A DNA stretch of 64,000 nucleotides, from contig LR632930.1 in assembly GCA_902167325.1 (NCBI GenBank), positions 4,092,001 through 4,156,000 on the forward strand, in the 5' to 3' direction. Below, piece after piece: positions 43,542 to 53,600 of the stretch. The notes below the pieces were generated by a model. That model did not search any database, was not told where the DNA came from, and worked only from the letters and a program-made list of their open reading frames with translations. How positions within the stretch are numbered: the stretch's first letter is position 1; each line of letters starts with the position of its first letter. The position numbers and the translations under genes are program-made. Origin of the DNA: Chitinophaga pinensis. GTDB taxonomy: Bacteria > Bacteroidota > Bacteroidia > Chitinophagales > Chitinophagaceae.

Positions 43542-44297
43542 CTATTGCAGCTGGCCGATGTACAGCCGCGTGGTATACATGAACTTTACCATTCCGTTAG
43601 TGGCATATCTGGTGAAAAGCGCTCCCACTTCTGCCATCATCTCATCGTGCCGGGGGTGGCCCGGCTGTGGTGCATAGGATGCGGATAATAACCGTCCCTT
43701 CAAACCCTGAAAATCGAGCTGCTGGGCGTTGCGGAATACATGTGCACGGTAAACGGCAGGAGAGTAAAAGGCCGACAACTGTGCGGGACCTACGTTGCGG
43801 TGGTTGGTTTCGCGGTAATCAACGGCATATTTCTGCAGCAGTATTTCATACTCCTTTCCCAATGCGTCCTGCAGATCGCGCTCATTCCACATCAATACGG
43901 TACAGGCACCCGGCTTGCCGATGCGCAGGAACTCCGTACGTGCCGCGCTGCCATGGAACCAGTGAAAGGCCTGTGCAGCCACAATAATGTCTGCCGAAGC
44001 ATCGGGCAGGGTCGTTTTCTCCGCTGTGCCGCCTATAGCATGGAAACCCGGATGGCCCTGCAGTAACCGTTCGGATGCTTCACGCATTTCCGTATTCGGC
44101 TCTATGGCATATACCGTATTACCGTTCTCCAGGAAGGGCATACAGGAAATCCCCGTTCCGGAACCAATATCCGCAACTACGGATTCCTTCGTTAAACAGG
44201 CCTCCTGCTCCAGGCATGTGATGATTGCATGTGGATAATGGGGGCGGAATTTAATATAATGCTCAGCACGGCCGCTGAATCGTTCGGTGTTTTTCAT
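43542..44297 (-). CDS. Class I SAM-dependent methyltransferase
   Basis: 251 residues. Motif I is VVADIGSGTGI, motif II includes YAIEPNTEM, and the post-motif region is ADIIVAAQAFHWF, a form common in small-molecule methyltransferases. The N-terminus (MKNTERFSGRAEHYIKFRPHYP) fits the same subfamily. Cytoplasmic; the substrate is unknown. It is divergent from the NTF2-like gene across 121 bp, with a near-match -7 element (minus, TTAATTTG) near 44356. Confidence 0.9.
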   Translation of the reverse strand: MKNTERFSGRAEHYIKFRPHYPHAIITCLEQEACLTKESVVADIGSGTGISCMPFLENGNTVYAIEPNTEMREASERLLQGHPGFHAIGGTAEKTTLPDASADIIVAAQAFHWFHGSAARTEFLRIGKPGACTVLMWNERDLQDALGKEYEILLQKYAVDYRETNHRNVGPAQLSAFYSPAVYRAHVFRNAQQLDFQGLKGRLLSASYAPQPGHPRHDEMMAEVGALFTRYATNGMVKFMYTTRLYIGQLQ

Positions 44298-44418
44298 AAT
44301 GAATGGTTTCCTTTAGTTATCATGTCTGTTGTTTCTACAATTTCACCTACTGTAACAAATTAAAGTACGGGATGTTTGGTGTAATATTATAACATCACCT
44401 TAAATTTTTCGCCTCCCC

Positions 44419-45195
44419 ATGAAAAATAACCCTTTCAGTATCAAATACATCCTGCTCCTTCTTGTTGTTTCCGCCAATGCCCGTGCGCAAACTGATGCGG
44501 ATATCTCACAGCTGATCCTCGGCAAAGACAGTCTTTTCTGGCAGGCCTACAACACCTGCAACCTCCCGCAAATGGCCTCCTTCTATGGTAAAAACGTAGA
44601 GTTTTACCATGATAAAGGCGGCATCACCTTAGGGGCGGATAAGCTGAATGAGAGCTTTGCTGCAGGCCCTTGCAGTCCTGCGGGCGATTACAGGCTCAGG
44701 AGGGAGGCCTTGCCCGGTACGGTGAAGGTATATCCCATGCGGAACGCCGGCACCGCATATGGTGCCGTTATCAGCGGGGAACATTACTTTTTCATAGTGA
44801 AGAACGGGCAGTCGCGCCGCGATGGCCATGCGAGGCTTACACACCTCTGGCTGCTGGAGAACGGGGAATGGAAGATGACACGCATACTGAGCTTCGACCA
44901 CGGACCGGCGCCTTATGCAAGTGAGAAAAAGACGGTTACCCTCACAGCCCAACAACTGCAGGCCTGGGCCGGCAAATACAAAGGCCCGCAGTCGGATCTG
45001 GAAGTGGTGGTGAAGGAAGGAAGGCTGGAAATGATAGCCGGTAATAACACGGCAGCTCTATATCCTGAATCCCCGGATACATTCTTCATGCGGGAACGCG
45101 ATCTCACTTTTACCTTCTCGCGGAAGGAACAGACCACGGAACTGACCGTCCGGGAAAACGGACAGGAGGTGGAAGTGCTGGTACGCCAGCCCTGA
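44419..45195 (+). CDS. Secreted NTF2-like protein with a DUF3471-like tail
   Basis: 258 residues. The signal peptide ends near ANARAQT. Residues 25-155 have an NTF2/DUF4440 pattern (DSLFWQAYNTCNLPQMASFYGKNVEFYHDKGG; LTHLWLLENGEWKMTRILSFDH). Residues 175-258 (LQAWAGKYKGPQSDLEVVVKEGRLEM...) look like the beta domain that also ends several beta-lactamase-like and esterase proteins, including the esterase at 41887. It ends next to the stop of the convergent DoxX gene. Function unknown. Confidence 0.72.
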   Translation: MKNNPFSIKYILLLLVVSANARAQTDADISQLILGKDSLFWQAYNTCNLPQMASFYGKNVEFYHDKGGITLGADKLNESFAAGPCSPAGDYRLRREALPGTVKVYPMRNAGTAYGAVISGEHYFFIVKNGQSRRDGHARLTHLWLLENGEWKMTRILSFDHGPAPYASEKKTVTLTAQQLQAWAGKYKGPQSDLEVVVKEGRLEMIAGNNTAALYPESPDTFFMRERDLTFTFSRKEQTTELTVRENGQEVEVLVRQP

Positions 45196-45588
45196 TCAGG
45201 ACGCCGTACGGTCGGCAGCAGCCGTTACCATAAGGGCAATGATGAGAATGAAGCTGTACTCACAGCCGCCGGAACCATGCTCTCCCACAAACCAGCCCAA
45301 TTCGGCATGGATGAGGACAATACCCGTCAGCAGCAGCAATACGAAACCGGCGCTAACCCAGCGTACGTATTTCCCCGCAGCAAGGAGGATACCGGCTGTG
45401 ATCTCAAACACCGTAATACCCCATACCAGTACCTCGCCGGCAGGAAGCCCTGCGCTTTCGAGGAAACCGCCAAAGCGGGGAATGGTTCCATTGGCAATAC
45501 GTACTACAGCATGGGCCATGAAAATAACAGCAAGGGATAAACGGAGCAGTAACAGGCATAGCCTGAGTGACAGGAAAGGGAATTGCAT
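45196..45588 (-). CDS. DoxX family membrane protein
   Basis: 130 residues from the ATG at 45588. Four hydrophobic helices: LRLCLLLLRLSLAVIFMAHAV with the DoxX-type GG and F spacing (RFGGFLESAGLP), EVLVWGITVFEITAGILLAAG, VSAGFVLLLLTGIVL, and SFILIIALMVTAAA. DoxX proteins are thought to support redox balance at the membrane. The 19-bp gap to the GNAT gene suggests cotranscription. Confidence 0.85.
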   Translation of the reverse strand: MQFPFLSLRLCLLLLRLSLAVIFMAHAVVRIANGTIPRFGGFLESAGLPAGEVLVWGITVFEITAGILLAAGKYVRWVSAGFVLLLLTGIVLIHAELGWFVGEHGSGGCEYSFILIIALMVTAAADRTAS

Positions 45589-45607
45589 GACAGATTTGTT
45601 TGGTTGC

Positions 45608-46147
45608 TCAGGAAGCAGCGGGGTGTAGCTTTTTCCAGAAAATAATAGTGCCTGTAAGACCGCCATGCGGCTTTAGGGCGAAATCCGGGATGATGCCGGT
45701 GCGCTGATAACCTGCTTTTTCATAGAAACCGGCGGCGCCTTCATCTTCTGCGGTATCGAGGGTAATGAGGGTACGGCCGTGTAACCCCGCCAGTTTTTCC
45801 GCTTCGGCCAGCAAAGCCGAGGCAATACCTTTACCGCGATGCGCCTTAGCCGTCATCATCTTGGCGATCTCAGCACGGTGGGGCTGGTTGGGCGGCAGAT
45901 CCAGCAGGAGGGTGACGGTGCCGGTTAAATCGCCCGCTTCATCAAAAGCACCTAAAATGATCCGACCACCTTGCTCTGCTGCTGCCAGTGAACCCTGCCA
46001 GAAAGCACGGGCATCGGCTTCCGCAAGGGGATGCATGAAGCTGACGGAACCGCCATGGGCTACGGTAGCTATGAGTAATGCGGAAAGCGCGTTAATAGTG
46101 GCCGCATCGTTTTGAAGGGGAGTGAGGTTTACGGTAGCGTGTTGCAT
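45608..46147 (-). CDS. GNAT family N-acetyltransferase
   Basis: 179 residues. The acetyl-CoA site is AHRGKGIASALLAEAE (motif A, R/Q-x-x-G-x-G/A), followed by TLDTAEDEGAAGFYEKAGYQRTG (motif B). It transfers an acetyl group to an amine in the cytoplasm; substrate unknown. It is the first gene of a pair with the DoxX gene. Confidence 0.92.
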   Translation of the reverse strand: MQHATVNLTPLQNDAATINALSALLIATVAHGGSVSFMHPLAEADARAFWQGSLAAAEQGGRIILGAFDEAGDLTGTVTLLLDLPPNQPHRAEIAKMMTAKAHRGKGIASALLAEAEKLAGLHGRTLITLDTAEDEGAAGFYEKAGYQRTGIIPDFALKPHGGLTGTIIFWKKLHPAAS

Positions 46148-46202
46148 ATTGTCGGGTTCAGTTCCTGAAAATACATAAAATCACGCTGCCGTTTTCCCGG
46201 CA

Positions 46203-46233
46203 AAAGAAAAAACCGGCCGTACCCGGCCGGCTG
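46203..46233 (-). terminator. Terminator after the small lipoprotein gene (minus strand)
   Basis: On the minus strand GCCGGCCG and CGGCCGG form a stem, followed by TTTTTTCTTTT. Confidence 0.85.
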
Positions 46234-46277
46234 TTCTATAGACCGTCTGCACCAAGGCAGATACCCCTGAATTCGGA

Positions 46278-46667
46278 TTAAAATACTACGGATGTTCCCG
46301 CAGAAAGTGTCGTACCGGAAGAGGTACCGGTTTTCTTCAGCTCACCATTGATATACATTTCCACTTTCAGTGTGGAATTGGCATCAACACCAATAGCGCC
46401 TACCACACAGGTACCGCCCATAGCGGAAGCGGGCACATCAAGCACGGGGCTGGTCCAGGTATTGCCTGGTATGGAAGATACAGTGGTAATCGTCTGATCG
46501 TACCCGTACAACGCACTATGGAGTTTCACACCGGTGCTGCCGATAGCTTTGTATTGTACTTTCTTGGCGGTACGGCCCGGAGTCGGATCATCATCTTTAC
46601 CACCGCAGGCCGAGAATCCAATGGAGAAGGCCAGCACGGGCAACAAAAGCATTTTCAATGTCTTCAT
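46278..46667 (-). CDS. Small lipoprotein, 129 residues
   Basis: Lipobox GFSAC with Cys21, then GGKDDD, an acidic signal of the type that sends lipoproteins to the cell surface in Bacteroidota. The mature part is a beta-rich domain of about 95 residues (KVQYKAIGSTGVKLHSALYGYDQTI..., ending LKVEMYINGELKKTGTSSGTTLSAG). It resembles small Ig-like domains of the kind found in MmpS-type proteins, but I do not assign a family. It has its own promoter and terminator. Confidence 0.75.
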   Translation of the reverse strand: MKTLKMLLLPVLAFSIGFSACGGKDDDPTPGRTAKKVQYKAIGSTGVKLHSALYGYDQTITTVSSIPGNTWTSPVLDVPASAMGGTCVVGAIGVDANSTLKVEMYINGELKKTGTSSGTTLSAGTSVVF

Positions 46668-46771
46668 ATAATAGTTTGTTTTTGACGCCTACTCTGAAAT
46701 AGCACAGTTTTCGGCTTCCCTGTATGATAATGGTTATGTATGCTGCTGTATTATGGCTATGCTGCACGACA

Positions 46772-46802
46772 CAAAAGTAAAGGGATGCCCTGCGCGCTTC
46801 AA
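46772..46802 (-). promoter_or_regulatory. Promoter of the small lipoprotein gene
   Basis: On the minus strand TTG (46802-46800), a 20-bp spacer and TACTTTTG (46779-46772). It fits the Bacteroidota -33/-7 form well and gives a leader of about 100 nt. Confidence 0.6.
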
Positions 46803-46880
46803 TACCGCTATCCGGGTGAAATTTTCTACTGGTTTTCCGGTAGATATGACTGCAGATTACGCACGGTAACGAATAAATGA

Positions 46881-46888
46881 TACTTTTG
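46881..46888 (+). promoter_or_regulatory. -7 promoter element for the NarL-type regulator
   Basis: TACTTTTG matches TAnnTTTG, 32 bp before the ATG at 46921. Confidence 0.5.
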
Positions 46889-46920
46889 CGGAAGCGGGTA
46901 TCATCCATCCCGCCGTTACC

Positions 46921-47556
46921 ATGTCCGGACAAACCATACACCTCGCCATTGTAGATGACCATCCGCTTATCCTCGAAGGTTTACAGAAATTACTGGAAGG
47001 CGCTGCCGGTATTGAGATCACAGGCACCTTCGGCAATGCGCAAGACTGCCTGGCTTTCCTTACCACCGGCCGTGCCGACATTCTCCTGCTCGATATTACT
47101 TTACCCGATGCCAGCGGCCTCGACCTCTGCCGGGAAATCAAACAGATATCACCCGCCACCCGCATCCTTGCCCTCAGCAATCACTCTGAGCGCAGCATGA
47201 TCTTACAGATGCTGCAGCAGGGCGCTTCGGGGTATATGCTGAAGAACGTGGCGGCCGATGAGCTGATCCGCTGCATCCGTGAAGCGCATGAAGGGTTGCT
47301 CACTTTCAGTAAAGCCGTGCGGGAAATCATGGCGAAGCCTTCTGCGGCAGAGCTGCGGGAGATACCCCGGTTAACAAAGCGGGAAAAGGAAATACTGCTA
47401 CTGATCGCTGATGGTAAAACCACTGCAGAAATAGCAGGCATGCTGCACCTGAGCCCCCTTACCATAGAAACACACCGTAAGAACCTGTTGCAAAAATTCG
47501 GAACACCCAATGTAGCCGCCATGATGAAAGCTGCCCTGCAACACGGGCTGATGTAA
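46921..47556 (+). CDS. NarL/LuxR-type response regulator
   Basis: 211 residues. The receiver domain has IVDDHP, the phosphoacceptor Asp58 (LLLDITLPDASG) and a Lys in YMLKNV. The C-terminal LuxR helix-turn-helix is LTKREKEILLLIADGKTTAEIA...TIETHRKNLLQKFG. It should bind DNA after phosphorylation by a histidine kinase. No kinase gene adjoins it, so it is an orphan in this window. It is convergent with the large HYR-repeat gene. Confidence 0.95.
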   Translation: MSGQTIHLAIVDDHPLILEGLQKLLEGAAGIEITGTFGNAQDCLAFLTTGRADILLLDITLPDASGLDLCREIKQISPATRILALSNHSERSMILQMLQQGASGYMLKNVAADELIRCIREAHEGLLTFSKAVREIMAKPSAAELREIPRLTKREKEILLLIADGKTTAEIAGMLHLSPLTIETHRKNLLQKFGTPNVAAMMKAALQHGLM

Positions 47557-47570
47557 ACTGCATAATAGGC

Positions 47571-47600
47571 GGAGGCGCCCCACGGGGAGCGCCTCCTTAT
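47571..47600. terminator. Hairpin between the regulator gene and the HYR-repeat gene
   Basis: GGAGGCGC pairs with GCGCCTCC around 10 nt. Only a weak T-rich tail (TTATTCTT) follows on the plus strand. Confidence 0.5.
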
Positions 47601-47627
47601 TCTTCCATATCCTCCAGTAAAAAAAAG

Positions 47628-50600
47628 CTAGTGTTTAATGTAGATCAGCTTACCTGTTGCTTCCGCCCTGCCTACAGACAACTTGTATATAAGCGTTGAC
47701 CGGTGAGCATCCGGAACTGCATACCGGATCTGATGTACACTTCCTTTCTGTACCGTACCCTTATTCAGCGCATCTACCTGCTGACCGCCGAGGTTGTAGA
47801 TCAGCAACTGTAAAGTACCTGTTACCGGTGCGGTGAAGCGGAACATCACCACATCCCTGTACGGGTTCGGGTAAGTTTCAACGCTGAGTATGTTGGTTTC
47901 AGGCTCGATAGTCATCATCTTTTCGTCATCAGTACCGGTTGCCATCACCTGCGGAGCGCAATTAAGCTTCGCGTTAGACCAGCCTATCAGTACAGCGCAT
48001 TTATCAAATCCTCTGTTGATAGCATCCACGGCTGCATTCACATCCGAAGCGGTAACACCTGTAACAGTCTGGCCGCCCAGATACTTATTCGCCAGGTTGA
48101 ACAATCCCCCCACATTTGCCTGTCCGATGGATGTGAGATAGTTCACTACAGATTTCGGCAATTCGAACGAATCTACTTTCGCTACCGGAATAGTACTGCC
48201 GCAGGCCGTCAGTTTAGAGGTCATCAGCAGGGTACCCTGGATAGGCAAGCCTGTAAGGCCCGGTGTTACCCTGAAGTTGAAGAACAACGTCATGGTTTGA
48301 GACAGCAGTACATTGTTGATCTTACCATATTTGCTTGCAGCGGTAGAGATCGGCACAAGCGGCCATGTGGCTGGCTTGCTGTAAGTGGCGTATCCTTTCA
48401 GTGCTGCTGGTGTACCACCACCCGGCAGCATCTTAAAGATATTATCGTTGGATACATCCATCAGGAAGAGGGTAAAGAACTTACGGGTGGCTTTGAGACC
48501 GAAGAGGACAGAATCCCCCGGTTGTGCATCCACAGCGCCCAGCATAATGGCCTTGGCAGTTGTTGTACCACCACCCGGGAGGCATGCCTTACCATTCACG
48601 TTGCCATAGTAGCCCTGTGTATAGGTACAATAGCTGGCACAACAGAGCACTCTTACTCTTTGTTCTACCCAGACACTGTTACCGCAGGCATCTGTACCTG
48701 TCCAGCGGCGGATATAAGTTACCGGGCAGCTGGTACCTTCCTGACGGTCGGCCACTACTACGGTTACATAGCCACCACAATTATCGCTGAACGATGGCGG
48801 ATTGAACGATGGTTGTGAACCACAGGGCAGTGTTTTATCTGCCGGTTTATTGGTCACTACCGGTATCGTATTATCGTATACGGTCACTTTCTGATAAAGG
48901 GTATCGGAAGTGTTGCCGCAATTGTCTTTCGCCCACCATTTGCGTACCAGAACAAAGCGGTTTACGCATACTACGTTCTTCTTCGTTTCGCTGTAGTAAA
49001 CCTTAGCAGTGCCGCAATTATCGGTGGCTTTAATGGCCGGCGGGGCAGGTACATCTTTCGCACACTGTACAGTAGCATCCGGCGCTGTACCGTTCAGTAC
49101 GGGCTTAACAAGGTCTTTGAGATGGATCGTTTGTGTAGCAGTAACGGTATTGCCACAGCCATCCGTGAATACCCAGGTGCGTACAATTGTACTGTCGCAT
49201 GCGGTACCGGAACCTTCTTCACTGTAGTCAGGTTGTAATACTCCTGCACAATTATCGGTTGCGGTGATTGACGGCGGTGCCGGGATATCACCTACACAGA
49301 CCACATTCACGGTTTCATCATATGTGCCGGAGATGATGGGTTTCACATCATCGTTCACGATGATGGTCTGTGTCAGCACTTCGGAAGTATTGCCGCATCC
49401 GTCTACGGCCCACCATGTGCGTTCAAGCCTGAACTTGTTCACGCAGATGCTGTCGTAGGTATTTTCTGTGAAGTGCAGCTTCACTTCGGCCGGACAATTA
49501 TCACTTGCCGTGATCACCGGCGGTGCGGGTATGTCTTTACTGCAGGTTACATTTACATTCTGTGCAGTACCGTTCAGCGTGGGTGGAACGAGGTCTTGCA
49601 GATGGATTGTTTGTGTAGCGGAGGCAGTGTTGCCACAGCCATCGGTAAATACCCATGTGCGCACGATGGTGCTGTCGCAGGCGGTGCCGGAGCCTTGTTC
49701 GCTATACTGCGGCTGAAGCTCTCCATCGCAGTTATCATAAGCACTGATAGCTGGTACCTGCGGGATATCACCCACACATTTCACTTCAATCTTATCTTCA
49801 TAGGAAGCCGTAATCACAGGCTTCACGTTATCGTTCACCACTATGGTTTGTGTCAGTACATCAGAAGTGTTGCCACAACCGTCTACTGCCCACCATTTGC
49901 GGACGATCCTGAATTTGTTCACGCAGGTACTGTCGTAGGTAGTGGAGGTAAAGTTCACCTTCACTTCAGCCGGACAATTATCATTGGCCGTGATCACCGG
50001 CGGAGCGGGTATATCCTTGCTGCAGGTCACGTTCGCATCTTGTGCTGTGCCAACGAGCGTAGGCGCAATGGCATCTTTGAGATGGATCGTTTGTGTAGCG
50101 GAGGCGCTGTTGCCACAGGCATCGGTAAATACCCAGGTGCGCACGATGGTGCTGTCGCAGGCAGAGCCGGAGCCTTGTTCGCTGTAATTGGGTTGCAGCA
50201 GGCCGTCGCAGTTATCGTTGGCTGTGAGTGCTGGCGGAGCCGGGATATCGCCTACACAGGCTACGTTCACGGTTTCTTCGTATGTGCCGGAGATGATGGG
50301 TTTCACATCATCATTCACGATGATGGTTTGTGTCAGTACATCAGAAGTGTTGCCACAACCGTCTACTGCCCACCATTTGCGGACGATCCTGAATTTGTTC
50401 ACGCAGGTACTGTCGTAGGTAGTGGAGGTAAAGTTCACCTTCACTTCAGCCGGACAATTATCATTGGCCGTGATCACCGGCGGAGCGGGTATATCCTTGC
50501 TGCAGGCCACGTTCGCATCTTGTGCTGTGCCAACGAGCGTAGGCGCAATGGCATCTTTGAGATGGATCGTTTGTGTAGCGGAGGCGCTGTTGCCACAGGC

Positions 50601-53600
50601 ATCGGTAAATACCCAGGTGCGCACGATGGTGCTGTCGCAGGCGGTACCGGAGCCTTGTTCGGTGTAATTGGGTTGCAGCAGGCCGTCGCAGTTATCGTTG
50701 GCTGTGAGGGCTGGCGGAGCCGGGATATCGCCTACACAGGATACGTTCACGGTTTCTTCATATGTGCCGGAGATGATGGGTTTCACATCATCATTCACGA
50801 TGATGGTTTGTGTCAGTACATCAGAAGTGTTGCCACAACCGTCTACTGCCCACCATTTGCGGACGATCCTGAATTTGTTCACGCAGGTACTGTCGTAGGT
50901 AGTGGAGGTAAAGTTCACCTTCACTTCAGCCGGACAATTATCATTGGCCGTGATCACCGGCGGAGCGGGTATATCCTTGCTGCAGGCCACGTTCGCATCT
51001 TGTGCTGTGCCAACGAGCGTAGGCGCAATGGCATCTTTGAGATGGATCGTTTGTGTAGCGGAGGCGCTGTTGCCACAGGCATCGGTAAATACCCAGGTGC
51101 GCACGATGGTGCTGTCGCAGGCGGTACCGGAGCCTTGTTCGGTGTAATTGGGTTGCAGCAGGCCGTCGCAGTTATCGTTGGCTGTGAGGGCTGGCGGAGC
51201 CGGGATATCGCCTACACAGGATACGTTCACGGTTTCTTCATATGTGCCGGAGATGACGGGTTTCACATCATCATTCACGATGATGGTTTGTGTCAGTACA
51301 TCAGAAGTGTTGCCACAACCGTCTACTGCCCACCATTTGCGGACGATCCTGAATTTGTTCACGCAGGTACTGTCGTAGGTAGTGGAGGTAAAGTTCACCT
51401 TCACTTCAGCCGGACAATTATCATTGGCCGTGATCACCGGCGGAGCGGGTATATCCTTGCTGCAGGTCACGTTCGCATCTTGTGCTGTGCCAACGAGCGT
51501 AGGCGCAATGGCATCTTTGAGATGGATCGTTTGTGTAGCGGAGGCGCTGTTGCCACAGGCATCGGTAAATACCCAGGTACGCACGATGGTGCTGTCGCAG
51601 GCGGTACCGGAACCTTGTTCGCTGTAATTGGGTTGCAGCAGGCCGTCGCAGTTATCGTTGGCTGTGAGTGCTGGCGGAGCCGGGATATCGCCTACACAGG
51701 CTACGTTCACGGTTTCTTCGTATGTGCCGGAGATGACGGGTTTCACATCATCATTGACGGTAATTACCTGTGTCAGCGTATCGGAAGTATTACCACATGC
51801 ATCGGTAGCCCACCATTTGCGGACGATCCTGAACTTGTTGATACAGGTACTGTCGAATGTAGAGGAACTCATTTGTGCAGTAATATTGGCCACGCAGTTA
51901 TCCGTTGCGGTGATAACCGGTGCGGCAGGTACATCCTTTCCGCAGCCCAGCGTTGCATCCGGAGCGGAGCCATGCAGCACAGGTTTTTCATTATCCTGCA
52001 CCTGAACTACCCTTGTACAGGTATCTTTCACCTTACCATCGGGTGTGGCTGTTATGAGTTGAATGGTGTACGGGCCGCAGGTGTTTCCGGCAAGGATGGT
52101 TACTGTACCCTTGTCGGTATCACCTGTAATGGTGCCGTTACCGGTTACGCTCCACTGGAAGAAGCTTACCAGCGATGGATCAGGCCCGGTGTATACGTTG
52201 GAAGACCCCGGGCAAACCGGATCGGGACCATCGATCACACAAGGCGGGTCAGCATGCTGCGTTACGGTGATAACCACCGTATCCTTATCAGTACATCCGG
52301 CAGCATCCGTAACGGTCACAACGAATTGGAAGATACCGGTGGATGGGGGTGTGAATGTGGGGTTATGCACGTTGGGATCAGACAACCCTGTAGCCGGAGA
52401 CCAGCTAAAAGTATAGGGAGACTTCCCGCCGATAACCGTTGCATTCAATGATGCAATGTCCAGATGCGTAATGCTGACGTCTGCACCTGCGTCCACCACC
52501 GGTTGGTAGATGGTGACGGGCAATCCCGGCGCTTCATGTGAGCCGGAATAGCAGGTATCTGACAGTCCGTTGCGGGTAACGATCAACCTCAGGTTGAAGG
52601 TGCCCGGGGTAAATGTGGCGCCTATGGGTACCACACTTATATTGGCTAATGTGTTGTTGACGATTTTTGCACCAGCTGTATTACTGCCGATGATGCTCCA
52701 TAAATAGGTAAGCCCCGTGGCATTGTCTACCGTAGAGGTAAACGCCAGCGAGGTAGTGGATACGCAGGCTTCCTGCGGACCGCTCACTTCACAGGTGGGC
52801 GGGATGAATACCGCATCCGTTTTCAGTGAACGGTCCTGGTTACCGATACTCACCACTTCTCCGTTGATGATCCAGTTCTTGAGCCGCATGTGGTACGGAG
52901 AACCATTGATGGCGGATGCCGAATTGGTTTCACCCGTAATGGGGTCGGAGCCCCAGTCGGCTTCTCTGGCAATGTGGCCGCCCCACGACAGCACCGCCGT
53001 TTCCTTCAGGGCCTTAAAGGTGATATTGATCACCGTTTCGGACTGGGAAGCGGTCAGGCTGCCGTGTGAAGCGTACGTAACACTTAACAGATCTGCATTA
53101 TAGCCGGTCATTACTCTTTCGGCCGCCGGCAATGCATTAAAACTGGCGGAAGGCTGGCCGGGAACAGGAGAACCCGCACTCGAAGGCACGGGAATGGGTT
53201 CCGTATCTGTACTAGTAAAATAAGCAGGAGGGAAGCCGGTGATGTTCAGCAATGGATTCACCGTTTCTGCAGCATGAAGGAAGATACCATGTGGCTCAAG
53301 CCGCTGAAAATGGGTAATATAATCCAGCGCATGCTTGCCACTGTTTTTGACGTCCAGCGCTATCACAAGCGTGTAGTTCTGGTTCACCGTCAACCCCGTT
53401 AATATGGCACGGTAGGGCACGGAATACCCTTCGAGGAAATGCGCCTGGTTGGCATTCAGGTTCCCGTTGATCCAGTCAACCGGAGAATCGGGGGCGGTAG
53501 ATTTACCATTTGCGCCCTGATCGAGGTTGGCGGCCTGTCCGCTCACCTCATTCAACCAGCCTGCCAACAGCATACATACCATCAGCATTATATTGCGCAA

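Noticed and set aside
49473..52451. Plus-strand open frame of 992 codons opposite the HYR-repeat gene
   Set aside because: It is the exact antisense of the 480-bp repeats, so its repeats mirror them. The sense strand encodes a clear domain protein with signal peptide and sorting domain, and the antisense product resembles nothing known.
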